This document shows positions 1 through 8,852 of a stretch of DNA of 64,000 bases, one piece after another. Position 1 is the first letter of the stretch. Each line of letters starts with the position of its first letter. Source of the stretch: Pseudomonas akapageensis. Lineage in GTDB: Bacteria; Pseudomonadota; Gammaproteobacteria; Pseudomonadales; Pseudomonadaceae. The notes below the pieces were generated by a model, which saw nothing but the letters and a program-made list of their open reading frames with translations, searched no databases and was not told where the DNA came from. A program made the position numbers and the translations under genes. The stretch lies in contig NZ_VXCP01000033.1 of assembly GCF_011355085.1 (NCBI RefSeq), forward strand, positions 1-64,000, given 5' to 3'.

Positions 1-56
1 CTGACGCAGATGGGGTTTTGTTTTTGCCCCGCGAAAAGCCCCGCATACTCCTGGAC

Positions 57-154
57 CTCGTTCCCACGCGCAGCAAAGGAATGCCTCTCCTGACGCTCCG
101 CGTCGCGACGCTGGAGCGTCGGACCCTGCATTCCCACGCAGAGCGTGGGAATGA
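57..154. repeat. Interspersed ~100 bp repeat with GTTCCCACGC ends
   Basis: This element begins CTCGTTCCCACGC and ends with GCAGAGCGTGGGAATGAG, so its two ends are roughly inverted copies of each other. The interior carries a second dyad, GACGCTCCGCGTC followed by GACGCTGGAGCGTC. The same element occurs at 13369-13480 and 49613-49735, and a single end occurs at 14286-14316. It has no coding capacity. It looks like a non-autonomous palindromic repeat of the sort dispersed in fluorescens-group Pseudomonas genomes. The remaining bases of 1-240 show no gene. Confidence 0.8.
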
Positions 155-240
155 GATGTAAATGTACGAGATGTAAAATGCCCGGCTATTTTCGAGCAAG
201 AACACTAGAATAGAGCCATTTCTTTACACAGAAGCCGTTT

Positions 241-900
241 ATGCCTGATCCCGTTGAGCCCAGTCAGCTGGCGCAGTTACCGCTGGATGAGCTGGTGGCC
301 TGCCATGAGTGTGACTTGCTGATGCGCAGACCCACGCTTGCTCACGACGAAAAAGCCCTCTGCCCCCGCTGCGGTTACGAGCTCTATGCCCACCGCCATA
401 ACGTAGTCAATCGAAGCCTGGCCCTGGTCCTGGCTGCATTGTTGATGTATGTCCCGGCGAACTTTCTTCCGATCATGCAGCTCAATCTGTTGGGCCAAGC
501 CTCCGATGATACGGTATGGAGCGGCGTAGTCGGATTGTTCAACTCCGGCATGCAAGGCATCTCGGCGGTGGTCTTTCTCTGTAGCATGGGGTTTCCGCTG
601 CTCAAGCTGCTGTGCCAGTTGTTCGTGTTACTGAGCATCCGCCTGGATATCGGCCGCAGTTACGGCTTGTTGCTCTATCGCATTTATCATCACATGCGTG
701 ATTGGGGCATGCTCGAGGTCTACTTGATGGGGGTGTTGGTGGCCATCGTCAAACTGTCGGATCTGGCCGAGCTGTCCCTCGGCTTGGGGATGGCCTGTTT
801 TGTTGGTTTGTTGCTGGTTCAGGTCTGGCTGGAAGTGGTGATGTCGCCACATCAGATCTGGGTCGCGTTGTCAGGAGAGGACCCACATGCGGGCGATTGA
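241..900 (+). CDS. pqiA: PqiA/LetA-type membrane protein, first half
   Basis: This 219-residue protein matches the paraquat-inducible protein A family, inner-membrane partners of MCE-domain lipid-transport proteins. The N-terminal cytoplasmic part carries two CxxC pairs (CHEC and CPRC), a zinc-ribbon-like arrangement. It is followed by four hydrophobic helices beginning near residue 60 (LALVLAALLMYVPANFLP). E. coli PqiA and LetA contain two such halves in one chain of about 420 residues; here the halves are separate genes. The next gene starts 14 bases before this one ends, so the two are probably translationally coupled. ATG 241 is the first in-frame start after an AT-rich upstream stretch. 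Substrate specificity cannot be read from the sequence. Confidence 0.85.
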   Translation: MPDPVEPSQLAQLPLDELVACHECDLLMRRPTLAHDEKALCPRCGYELYAHRHNVVNRSLALVLAALLMYVPANFLPIMQLNLLGQASDDTVWSGVVGLFNSGMQGISAVVFLCSMGFPLLKLLCQLFVLLSIRLDIGRSYGLLLYRIYHHMRDWGMLEVYLMGVLVAIVKLSDLAELSLGLGMACFVGLLLVQVWLEVVMSPHQIWVALSGEDPHAGD

Positions 901-1510
901 TGCAGGCATTCTGATCTGCGCCGAATGTCACGAGCTCAACAGGCAGGAGCCGGACACCGACGAGCAGATCTGTACGCGCTGCGGTGCGTTGGTGCATGCC
1001 CGGCGACCGAACAGCCTGGCACGCACCTGGGCGCTTCTGATCACCGCGGCAATCCTCTACATCCCAGCCAATGTGCTGCCGATCATGACGGTCAGCGCAC
1101 TGGGGCAGGGCAGTCCGGACACCATCATGTCCGGGGTGATTACCCTGATGCAACACGGCATGTACCCGATTGCCGGCGTGGTGTTCGTGGCCAGTATCCT
1201 GGTGCCGACCTTCAAGCTGGTAGGGATCGCCTTGCTGCTTTATTCGGTGCAACGCCACCAGCCCCTGTCGGCGAGGCAGCGCATCTGGATGTACCGTTTC
1301 ATCGAGTTCATCGGACGCTGGTCCATGCTGGACATCTTTGTCATTGCCATTCTGGTGGCGGTGGTGGATTTCGGCCGCCTTGCCAGCGTTGAAGCCAACC
1401 TGGGGGCGGTGGCCTTTGCCAGTGTGGTGATTTTGACGATGCTTGCTGCAGTAACTTTCGATCCCCGACTGATTTGGGATAACACGGAGTCGGATGACGA
1501 CCATGAGTGA
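887..1510 (+). CDS. pqiA: PqiA/LetA-type membrane protein, second half
   Basis: This is a second PqiA-domain protein of 207 residues, the counterpart of the C-terminal half of E. coli PqiA/LetA. It shows CAEC and CTRC pairs near the N-terminus, then four membrane helices with the same internal order as the preceding gene, including a YIPANVLPIMTV segment parallel to YVPANFLPIMQL upstream. GAGAGG just before ATG 887 lies inside the upstream gene and serves as ribosome-binding site. It overlaps the following MCE-protein gene by 17 bases. The two halves probably assemble as one unit that docks the MCE protein at the inner membrane (inference from family). Confidence 0.85.
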   Translation: MRAIDAGILICAECHELNRQEPDTDEQICTRCGALVHARRPNSLARTWALLITAAILYIPANVLPIMTVSALGQGSPDTIMSGVITLMQHGMYPIAGVVFVASILVPTFKLVGIALLLYSVQRHQPLSARQRIWMYRFIEFIGRWSMLDIFVIAILVAVVDFGRLASVEANLGAVAFASVVILTMLAAVTFDPRLIWDNTESDDDHE

Positions 1511-3806
1511 TTTGCCTACGGCTAAAACCCGCCCCGCTTCCAATTGGTCGGCTATTTGGGTGCTTCCCCTGATTGCATTGATTATCGGCGGCTGGCTGGG
1601 CTGGAGAGCCTATAACCAGTCCGGTATCGAGATTCAGGTACGCTTCGAGAGCGGTGAAGGTATCCAGGCGAACAAGACCGAAGTGGTCTTCAAGGGAATG
1701 TCGGTCGGCAAAGTCACCGCCCTGGCGCTGGACGAGAAGGGTGACAACAAGGGCGTTATCGCCACGATCGAGATGAACAAGGCTGCCGAGCCTCACATGC
1801 GGACCAGCACCCGGTTCTGGCTGGTCAAGCCCAGCGTCACGCTGGCCGGGATTACCGGGCTGGAGACGCTGGTATCAGGTAACTATATTGCCGTCAGTCC
1901 CGGGGAAGGCGGTGAGCCGACCCGTTCGTTTACGGCGCTGGCATCGCCACCGCCGCTTTCGGACACCGAACCTGGCCTGCACTTGACGCTCAAGGCTGAC
2001 CGGCTGGGCTCACTCAATCGCGACAGCCCGGTGTTCTACAAGCAGATCAAGGTCGGTCGGGTGAAGAGCTTCGCCTTGTCCGACGATCAGCATACGGTCG
2101 AGCTCAAGGTTTTCATCGAGCCTACCTATGCCAATCTGGTGCGCAAACATACGCGTTTCTGGAACGCCAGCGGCATCAGCATCGACGCTGGCCTCAGCGG
2201 CGTGAAGGTTCGCAGCGAGTCGCTGTCGAGCATTGTGGCAGGTGGTATTGCCTTTGCGACGCCGGAACACCGCCAGGACAGCCCGCCCACTGATCCGAGC
2301 CTGCCGTTTCGTCTTTACGAAGACTTCGATGCCGCTCAGGCGGGTATACGGATCAAGGTCAAGCTTACCGACTTCGAGGGCCTGCAGGCCGGGCGCACGC
2401 CGGTCATGTACAAGGGCATCCAGGTGGGGATGCTCAAGACCCTCAAGGTCGACCCCGACCTGAACAGCGCGACATCCGAGCTTACACTCGACCCGCAAGC
2501 CGAGGACTATCTGGTCGAGGGGACGCAGTTCTGGGTGGTCAAGCCCTCGATTTCGCTGGCAGGCATCACCGGTCTGGAAGCGTTGGTCAAGGGTAACTAC
2601 ATTGCCATTCGCCCGGGCGACAAGGGGGCGACCCCGCAGCGCGAATTCGAGGCAAGAGCCAAGGCGCCACCGCTGGACCTGCGCGCGCCCGGCCTGCACC
2701 TGGTTCTGTTCACCGAAAATCTCGGTTCGCTGGAGGTCGGCAGCCCCATCCTCTACAAGCAGGTCAAGGTAGGTACGGTTCAGAGCTATCAGTTCTCGCG
2801 TACCAACAAGCAGTTGATCATCGGCGTGCACATCGAGAAGGAGTACGCCAACCTGGTCAATGGCTCGACGCGTTTCTGGAATGCCAGCGGGATTACCCTG
2901 ACAGGCGGCCTGTCCGGCATTCAGGTCAAGGCCGAGTCGCTGCAAAGCCTGATGGCCGGTGGCATTGCCTTCGAGACGCCAAAGGCGAACGTCCCGCTGC
3001 AAAAGCGCATTCCCCGTTTCCGCCTGTTCGAAAGCCAGGATGAAGCGAACAAGACCGGCACCATGGTCACGATCAAGGTCGAGCGGGCCGATGGCCTAAA
3101 GGAAGGCACGCCCATTCGTTACAAGGGGCTCGATGTCGGCAAGGTCGAAAACGTCGACCTGAGCGATGACTTGCAGTCGGTACTGTTGACCGCGCGCATC
3201 ACCGAGGTGCCGGAACGCATTGCCCGGGTCGGCACGCAGTTCTGGGTGGTCAAGCCGGCACTGGGTATCGTCAAGACGGCCAACCTGGAAACCCTGGTCA
3301 CTGGCCAATACCTGGAAGTGCAGCCGGCGATCAAGAATGCAGGACCGCAGAAGAACTTCACGGCGTTGCCTCAACCACCGGACTTCGCCGAGCGCGAAGC
3401 CGGTTTGAGCCTGGTGCTCAGTGCACCACGCCGTGGCTCGATCAAGCCGGGGGTGCCAGTCACCTACCGCGAGGTCACTGTGGGCAAGGTGACGGGGTAC
3501 GAATTGGGTGATACGGCCGACCGGGTATTGATCAAGATCCTGATCGAACCTCGCTACGCCACGCTGGTACGTGGGGGCAGCCGATTCTGGAACAGCAGCG
3601 GCTTTGGTGTCGACTTTGGCTTGTTCAAGGGGGCTACGGTGAAAACCGAGTCGCTTGAAACGCTGATTGAAGGCGGAATTGCCTTTGCCACTCCCGATGG
3701 TGAGCGCATGGGCAGTCCTGCCCGGCCGCAGCAGACCTTCGCCTTGTTCGACAAGGCCGAGGATGAGTGGCTGCAGTGGGCGCCGAAGATTCAGTTGGGT
3801 AAATGA
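1494..3806 (+). CDS. pqiB: PqiB/LetB-type MCE protein with six MCE domains
   Basis: A 770-residue periplasm-spanning MCE (MlaD-like) protein proposed to form a tube carrying lipids between the two membranes. One N-terminal membrane helix (about residues 17-37) anchors it. Six MCE units follow, starting near residues 42, 160, 282, 399, 522 and 637, alternating two subtypes: one with FW-V-KPS and GNYIA motifs, the other with TRFWNASG and AGGIAFATP motifs. E. coli PqiB has three MCE domains and LetB seven, so this is intermediate. Starts are ATG 1494 (GGAG four bases upstream) or ATG 1503. It completes an operon with the two PqiA-like genes. Confidence 0.88.
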   Translation: MTTMSDLPTAKTRPASNWSAIWVLPLIALIIGGWLGWRAYNQSGIEIQVRFESGEGIQANKTEVVFKGMSVGKVTALALDEKGDNKGVIATIEMNKAAEPHMRTSTRFWLVKPSVTLAGITGLETLVSGNYIAVSPGEGGEPTRSFTALASPPPLSDTEPGLHLTLKADRLGSLNRDSPVFYKQIKVGRVKSFALSDDQHTVELKVFIEPTYANLVRKHTRFWNASGISIDAGLSGVKVRSESLSSIVAGGIAFATPEHRQDSPPTDPSLPFRLYEDFDAAQAGIRIKVKLTDFEGLQAGRTPVMYKGIQVGMLKTLKVDPDLNSATSELTLDPQAEDYLVEGTQFWVVKPSISLAGITGLEALVKGNYIAIRPGDKGATPQREFEARAKAPPLDLRAPGLHLVLFTENLGSLEVGSPILYKQVKVGTVQSYQFSRTNKQLIIGVHIEKEYANLVNGSTRFWNASGITLTGGLSGIQVKAESLQSLMAGGIAFETPKANVPLQKRIPRFRLFESQDEANKTGTMVTIKVERADGLKEGTPIRYKGLDVGKVENVDLSDDLQSVLLTARITEVPERIARVGTQFWVVKPALGIVKTANLETLVTGQYLEVQPAIKNAGPQKNFTALPQPPDFAEREAGLSLVLSAPRRGSIKPGVPVTYREVTVGKVTGYELGDTADRVLIKILIEPRYATLVRGGSRFWNSSGFGVDFGLFKGATVKTESLETLIEGGIAFATPDGERMGSPARPQQTFALFDKAEDEWLQWAPKIQLGK

Positions 3807-3809
3807 GAT

Positions 3810-3865
3810 AAGGCCCAAAGGGCCTTCAAAAAAAAAAAGGCCGCGAAAATATCGCGGCCTTTTTC
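3810..3865. terminator. Bidirectional terminator between the MCE gene and mksB
   Basis: Two hairpins lie between convergent genes. The first is AAGGCCC/GGGCCTT at 3810-3826. The second, 3837-3864, pairs AAGGCCGCGA with TCGCGGCCTT; it is followed by five Ts on the plus strand and by an eleven-base T run when read on the minus strand. It should therefore stop transcripts from both sides, most strongly the mks operon. Confidence 0.85.
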
Positions 3866-3880
3866 ATTTCAGCATCCGGC

Positions 3881-6709
3881 TCAAGCCGTCTCAGCCTCGA
3901 TCTCTTCAACCAAAGCCTTCACCTCGTCATGCCGACGAATGTACTTCCAGTCTGCCTCATCGATGTAGATGCCGTTCGGCCCGCTGCCACCTTCCAGGTC
4001 AATCGCCACCCGGGCCGAAACCTGTGGTTTCACACTGGCCAGAATCGGCACGAAGCCCAGCTGCAGGCTGGTTTCGAGCAAGGCAGCCTGATTGCGTTCG
4101 TCGATGTCGGCTGCTTCGTCCAGGTAGTACGGCAGGCGAATTCGACCGGCCAGGTCGCGGTCCATCAAGTGCAGCAACAGGTACATGTTGGTCAGCGCCT
4201 TGATGGTCATGGTGGTGCCGTTGGAGGCGGCGCCGTCGATGTCGGTATGGATGACCGGTTGGCCGTTGACCTTGGTGATCTCGAACGCCAGTTCGAACAG
4301 GTCCTTGAGGCCCAGCTGGTTATGGTTGGCAGCTACCAGGCGGGCAAGGTACTCCTTCGCCTCTTCGTTCTTGTTGTCCTGATCGGCACTCTGGCTCAGG
4401 TCGAACACCGACAGGGTTTCGCCCTCTTCGTACTGGCCGGCGCTGTGGATGATCTGGTCGATGTGCTTGAGCGCTTCCTTGTTCGGCGCCAGGACGATAC
4501 GGAAGCTCTGCAGGTTGGAGACCTGACGCTTGTTGATCTCGCGGTTGAACAGGGCCAGTTGGTGCTCGAGGCTGTCGTAGTCGCTGCGAATGTTGCGCAG
4601 GGTCCGGGCGATATCGGTGACAGCGGCACGGCGTGCCTTGCCCAGGGTCAGGGCTTCTTCCTGGCGGTGACTGTAAGCGTTGATCAGCAATTGCAAGCGA
4701 CGCTCGACATCGTCTTCGCTGTCGAACTTGGCAACACCCTTGAGGCGAACCTGGGCGTACAGCGCCTCGATCTGCCCGTCGCAGCGCAGCAGCCCTTGCC
4801 AGCTGTCCTGGTAGTCATTGAGCAGCGGCAGCAGGTTGTCCATGGAGTCGTCGACCGGATCCATGAATGGCGTACCGAACGGCAAATCGGCCGGCAGCAG
4901 CTGACGACGGCGCAAGGCGTCATCGAGGGTGCGCTGCTTGGCTTCCAGATCCGCAATCTGGCGGCCGACCAGTTGCAGCTTGGCGGACAACTGCTGGACG
5001 CGCTCGGTGAAGGCGTCGCTGGAGCGCTTGAGCTCGTCCTGAGCCGCCTCCATCTGCGCCAGCTGTTCCATCTTGTCGGATTCTTCAGCGCTCAGGGTCT
5101 GGGTGCGGCGGAAGTCTTCCAGTGCCTTCTGGGCATCGAGCACCTTTTGGTACAGGGCTTCGGTCTGGGTCTTGCTGGCGGCGCGGTCGGCGGCCACGGC
5201 CTGCTGGGTTTTCAGTTGCTTGAGTTCTTTTTCCAGGCGCTCTTTCTGATCGCGCAGTGCCGCGCGATCGGCCAGGGCCTGCAACGCCGGCGGCTCGATG
5301 TGCGACAGGTCGATCGATATTCCCGGCGCCTCGAAACGCTCGCCCTTGAAGCCGTCGAGTATGGCTTCCAGGGATTTGACCCAGGCGTCGTTGTCGTCCA
5401 GTGCAATGCCGTGCTCGCCCAGCGGCAGGCTGAACAGTGCACTGTTGAACAGGCGCATCAGACGCTCCACATCCTGTTGCGAGAACTCCTCGCGCAGGCG
5501 GGCGTAGCTGTTGTTGTCGGCGTGGTCGAGCTGCTGCTTGACCGACTTCAGGCGTTTTTCCAGGTCGCGCAGGCGTTCTTCCAGGTCTTCGGCGCTGAAC
5601 TGTCGCGATTGCGCCAGGGCACCGGCCAACTCGTCATGGGCGTCCTTGGCGGCCAGCAGTTGCTGTTCCAGCACGCGAACGTCATCGACCAGGGCGAAGC
5701 GATGCTTGAGCACCGACAGCTCGCCGAGCCAACGCTGAACTCCGGTAATTTCCCGCTCCAGGCGCATCAGCTCCTGGGTGCCGCCACGCTGATCGTTCTG
5801 CAGGGCATCCTGTTCGCTGCGGTAGTGCTCGGCCTGGATGACCAGCTCTTCCTTGCGCGCGCCGGCATAGTCCTGCCAGGTGCCGAGCAATGAATCGAGC
5901 AGTGGCGAAATCCGGTGCAGCTTGCCACGCAGCAGATCGCGCTGTTTGACACCGTTGGCCAGGGCTTCGACCAGCGGGCCGGCAGCGACCAGCGAGTTGT
6001 AGTCCTGCTCCATGCGGCGCACGTCGCGGAAGGCTTCTTCACAGGCGGCGATATAGTCGACACTGCCCGAACGCAGGCTGTGCTCGAAGGCATCGAGGAA
6101 CAGCTGCTTGAGCTTGGCCGCGGTGATTTCACGCATGTGCAGCAGGTTGATGAACAGGGCGCGGAAGGTTTTCAGGCTCTGCTCGCTGGTCGAGCGCAGC
6201 GGAATCAACGTCAGGTCCAGCGGGATGGAGGTGTGGCCGCCAACCAGCAGGCGACGCAGTTCGTCTGGCTTGAGCTCGTAAGCCTTCAGACCCTCGCGCT
6301 CGAGGTTGGTGAACAACTCTTTTTGTCGCAGGCAGGTGTCGTTCTTCTGGTAGTGGGCCAGGTCCAGTTCACCGGCATAGGCAAAGAACTGGTGACCGAA
6401 GCCGCCACCCGGGCCGCGACCGACCACGCCGATGACGTGTGGCCCGTGGGGCAGGGAGACTTCGCAAAGGATGTAGCTGGTGTCACTGGCGAAGTAGAAA
6501 CGACGGGACTGCTCAAGGCTGTACTTGCCGAAGCTCATATCCGACATGCGCGCCAGAATCGGGAACTGCAGGGCGTTGATCGAGGCACTCTTGCCCAGGT
6601 TGTTGGCACCGTAGACCGACAGCGGATGCTCCAGGGGGAACAGGCCGAGGCTGTAGCCAGCGGTGTTGAGCAGTGCAAAGCGGCGAATGCCGTAGCGTTC
6701 CTGGCTCAT
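3881..6709 (-). CDS. mksB: MksB, SMC-like ATPase of the MksBEF condensin
   Basis: This 942-residue protein is the SMC-like subunit of the MukBEF-related Mks condensin, which compacts DNA by ATP-driven loop extrusion. The Walker A motif GANNLGKS is at residues 34-41 and a Walker B-like LPYYLDEAADI lies near the C-terminus. Between them is a long charged coiled-coil region rich in Glu, Lys, Gln and Leu, with a non-helical hinge-like middle. The length suits MksB, which has shorter arms than E. coli MukB. Its ATG overlaps the mksE stop as ATGA, so the order is mksF-mksE-mksB. No mksG/jetD nuclease gene follows; the next gene is convergent. Confidence 0.9.
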   Translation of the reverse strand: MSQERYGIRRFALLNTAGYSLGLFPLEHPLSVYGANNLGKSASINALQFPILARMSDMSFGKYSLEQSRRFYFASDTSYILCEVSLPHGPHVIGVVGRGPGGGFGHQFFAYAGELDLAHYQKNDTCLRQKELFTNLEREGLKAYELKPDELRRLLVGGHTSIPLDLTLIPLRSTSEQSLKTFRALFINLLHMREITAAKLKQLFLDAFEHSLRSGSVDYIAACEEAFRDVRRMEQDYNSLVAAGPLVEALANGVKQRDLLRGKLHRISPLLDSLLGTWQDYAGARKEELVIQAEHYRSEQDALQNDQRGGTQELMRLEREITGVQRWLGELSVLKHRFALVDDVRVLEQQLLAAKDAHDELAGALAQSRQFSAEDLEERLRDLEKRLKSVKQQLDHADNNSYARLREEFSQQDVERLMRLFNSALFSLPLGEHGIALDDNDAWVKSLEAILDGFKGERFEAPGISIDLSHIEPPALQALADRAALRDQKERLEKELKQLKTQQAVAADRAASKTQTEALYQKVLDAQKALEDFRRTQTLSAEESDKMEQLAQMEAAQDELKRSSDAFTERVQQLSAKLQLVGRQIADLEAKQRTLDDALRRRQLLPADLPFGTPFMDPVDDSMDNLLPLLNDYQDSWQGLLRCDGQIEALYAQVRLKGVAKFDSEDDVERRLQLLINAYSHRQEEALTLGKARRAAVTDIARTLRNIRSDYDSLEHQLALFNREINKRQVSNLQSFRIVLAPNKEALKHIDQIIHSAGQYEEGETLSVFDLSQSADQDNKNEEAKEYLARLVAANHNQLGLKDLFELAFEITKVNGQPVIHTDIDGAASNGTTMTIKALTNMYLLLHLMDRDLAGRIRLPYYLDEAADIDERNQAALLETSLQLGFVPILASVKPQVSARVAIDLEGGSGPNGIYIDEADWKYIRRHDEVKALVEEIEAETA

Positions 6710-7407
6710 GCATCGATCTCCTGTTGTTCTTCGGCGATGGCGCGGGCCAATGCCTGCTCTTCGGTTTCTTCGAATGGGCTCAGGTCGAGCGGGTCATCGG
6801 TCTTGAGCAGCTGCTCGTCGCTGTCATCGTCGACCAGCTCGGGCGTCGGCAGCGGCAGGGCGCTGTGCAGGCTGGCGGCCAGGTCGCGGTCCTGCTGGAC
6901 CGAGAGGCAGACATCGAGGAAGCGGTGCATGGGCGGCAGGAAGCGGTAGATGCCGTTTTCTTCGCTGGCGAAACCCAGTTGGGTCATGCGCCGCATGATT
7001 TTCTCTTCCAGTTCGTCCTGGGTCTGGACCTCGGCCTGGATAAACAGGTCGCGGTACTTTTCCAGCAACGAGGGCAATTCGTCGCGGCCAAGACTGCCGC
7101 CATCGAGCACGGCCATCGGGTCGCGGCCCTGGTCGGCCAGGTGTTCGACCAGGATGAAGGTGAACAAGGACAAGCGCTGGGCGGTCTTGTTGACCTGTGC
7201 GGCCGCCAGTTCCGGGACGAAGTAGTAGAAACCGCGGGTATCACAGACCAGCTCGAAACCCAGCGCCTTGAACAGGCCCCGGTACTGATCCTGGAAATTC
7301 GACAGCTGCGCGTACAGTTCCGGGTCGCGGCGGCTGATGTGGAAACCCTTGAACAACTCGCGGAAGATCGGTGCCAGTTGCGACAATTCAGAAAGATCAA
7401 GATGCAT
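6706..7407 (-). CDS. mksE: MksE, condensin accessory subunit
   Basis: A 233-residue acidic protein between mksF and mksB, matching the MksE (MukE-like) accessory subunit that bridges kleisin and ATPase in Mks condensins. It begins MHLDLSELSQ and ends with a Glu/Asp-rich tail (about residues 195-233) that would suit binding to a DNA-processing partner. Identification rests mainly on position, size and winged-helix-like composition, since the family has few fixed motifs. ATG 7407 overlaps the end of mksF by 11 bases, and the stop overlaps the mksB start by four, typical of tightly coupled subunits. Confidence 0.85.
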   Translation of the reverse strand: MHLDLSELSQLAPIFRELFKGFHISRRDPELYAQLSNFQDQYRGLFKALGFELVCDTRGFYYFVPELAAAQVNKTAQRLSLFTFILVEHLADQGRDPMAVLDGGSLGRDELPSLLEKYRDLFIQAEVQTQDELEEKIMRRMTQLGFASEENGIYRFLPPMHRFLDVCLSVQQDRDLAASLHSALPLPTPELVDDDSDEQLLKTDDPLDLSPFEETEEQALARAIAEEQQEIDA

Positions 7408-8674
7408 GAGGTGTGCTCGCAGAAGGGTCTAGCGGCTCGTCTCGGCTAGAAATCAAGGCGAAAGAGCGCAGGCTGACCTGATGCTCCCGGGTGTGATAAT
7501 CGCGGCGCTCCAGGCGCTCACGGGAAAAACGCTTCTCACGGGAAAGCCGCGAGAACCAATAAAGCAGTTCGTCGGTGGCGCCGTTGGGCTCCTGCTCGAG
7601 CAGCCAGACCATGAGGTCGGGCATCGGCAGCGCACTTTCGCAGCGTTCGAGCATTTCCTTGACGGTGCGGGGCGCACGGGGCGTTTCGCCTTTGCTGGTC
7701 TTGTGCGACTTGGGAAACTGCGCGGGTTTGGGCTCGAATCGGGCCAGGGCATAGACGTAGGCCTCGACCTGGCTGGCGCTGCCCAGGAAAGTGCTTTGCG
7801 GGCGCGTGAACATGGGCATCGCCGCCTGCGGCAAGGCGTCCAGGCCCTTGCGGCGGATGACCGAGAGGGCCAGGGCGGCGCCACGGGTCACGGCGTTGTG
7901 CCGGCGGGCTTCTTCACGCAACGGCAGCAGCAGCTCTCGGGCATGGCGCAGGGTCAGCTGGGCGCTGGTCTGCATCTCGAGGATACGGGCATGGGTGCGC
8001 AGCAACATGTCGTCGTCGACCAGATGGCCCAGGCGCTGCTGTTCACCGAGCAGGCGCAACAGGACGTTCTCGACCTTGCGTACACCCTGTTCGAAGGCAC
8101 CGTCGGCATTGACCAGCTGGATCATCGGCTCGACGTACTCGTCCCAGGTCGCCAGCACCTCGGCATAGCGCTGTCTCAACGGAATCTGCCGGTCGCTGGT
8201 CTTGGCCCTTTCGGCCACGGCCACGAGCGCCTGTTCGTCGTTATCGAGCTTTTTCAGCACATCGCGCACGCGCATGTCGAGCAGGCGCAACTGGCGGGCC
8301 AGGTCGTTGCCGTCACGAATGTCGAAGGCGTCCTGGATATGCCCGGCCAGGCGTTCGAGATGGCGCAGATAGGCTTCGATCTCCAGGCACAGGCCCAGCC
8401 GGTGTTCGCGGCGCAGGTAGGCGAGGAAGTCGTGGATCTGTGCGTTGAGCTCGAAGCGGTTCGGACTCTTGGCCACCGGAACCAGAATATCCAGGCGGAT
8501 CCACACGTCCAGCAGGCTGGTGATGTCCTGGGGGGTGCTGTCCAGCTGTCGGGCCGCCAATTGCTGGCGCAACTCGCCAAGGCTCAGGGTGCCCTGGTCG
8601 AAATGCTCGCACAGTGGCTCGAGCAAGGCCCAGTGTTCGGCGAGGGCGCGCAGGACGCGCTTGGGTTCGATCAT
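7397..8674 (-). CDS. mksF: MksF, kleisin-like condensin subunit
   Basis: First gene of the mks operon, encoding the kleisin-like subunit (MukF analogue) that closes the MksB ring. From ATG 8674 it is 425 residues and begins MIEPKRVLRALAEHW, which reads like the start of a winged-helix domain. A longer frame opens at GTG 8740 (447 residues). I prefer the ATG because the extra 22 codons have no good ribosome-binding site and contain a TACAAT promoter-like hexamer. The middle is helical; a basic Lys/Arg/Pro linker near residues 340-360 precedes a C-terminal winged-helix-like segment. It is divergent from holD. Confidence 0.83.
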   Translation of the reverse strand: MIEPKRVLRALAEHWALLEPLCEHFDQGTLSLGELRQQLAARQLDSTPQDITSLLDVWIRLDILVPVAKSPNRFELNAQIHDFLAYLRREHRLGLCLEIEAYLRHLERLAGHIQDAFDIRDGNDLARQLRLLDMRVRDVLKKLDNDEQALVAVAERAKTSDRQIPLRQRYAEVLATWDEYVEPMIQLVNADGAFEQGVRKVENVLLRLLGEQQRLGHLVDDDMLLRTHARILEMQTSAQLTLRHARELLLPLREEARRHNAVTRGAALALSVIRRKGLDALPQAAMPMFTRPQSTFLGSASQVEAYVYALARFEPKPAQFPKSHKTSKGETPRAPRTVKEMLERCESALPMPDLMVWLLEQEPNGATDELLYWFSRLSREKRFSRERLERRDYHTREHQVSLRSFALISSRDEPLDPSASTPHAS

Positions 8675-8852
8675 TGGATGGTCGACTCGTTGCCAGATAA
8701 AAGGGAGCGATTGTACTGCATCATTCGCCTGGCGATTCACCCCCTGATCGGTCGACTCATCAGTCGCACCGTTTTTCTGCCGATCAACTGCGGCGCAGCG
8801 CAGCGAAGGGCGGTAGAATTGGCGTCTTCACTTATCCACAGATGGCCGACCC

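Noticed and set aside
3929..5893. Long plus-strand reading frame (654 codons) opposite mksB
   Set aside because: Mirror-frame artefact of the GC-rich mksB coding sequence; no ribosome-binding site and no family features, while mksB has Walker motifs and operon coupling.
3881..8740. Complete Wadjet anti-plasmid system
   Set aside because: The JetD/MksG nuclease subunit is absent next to the operon.
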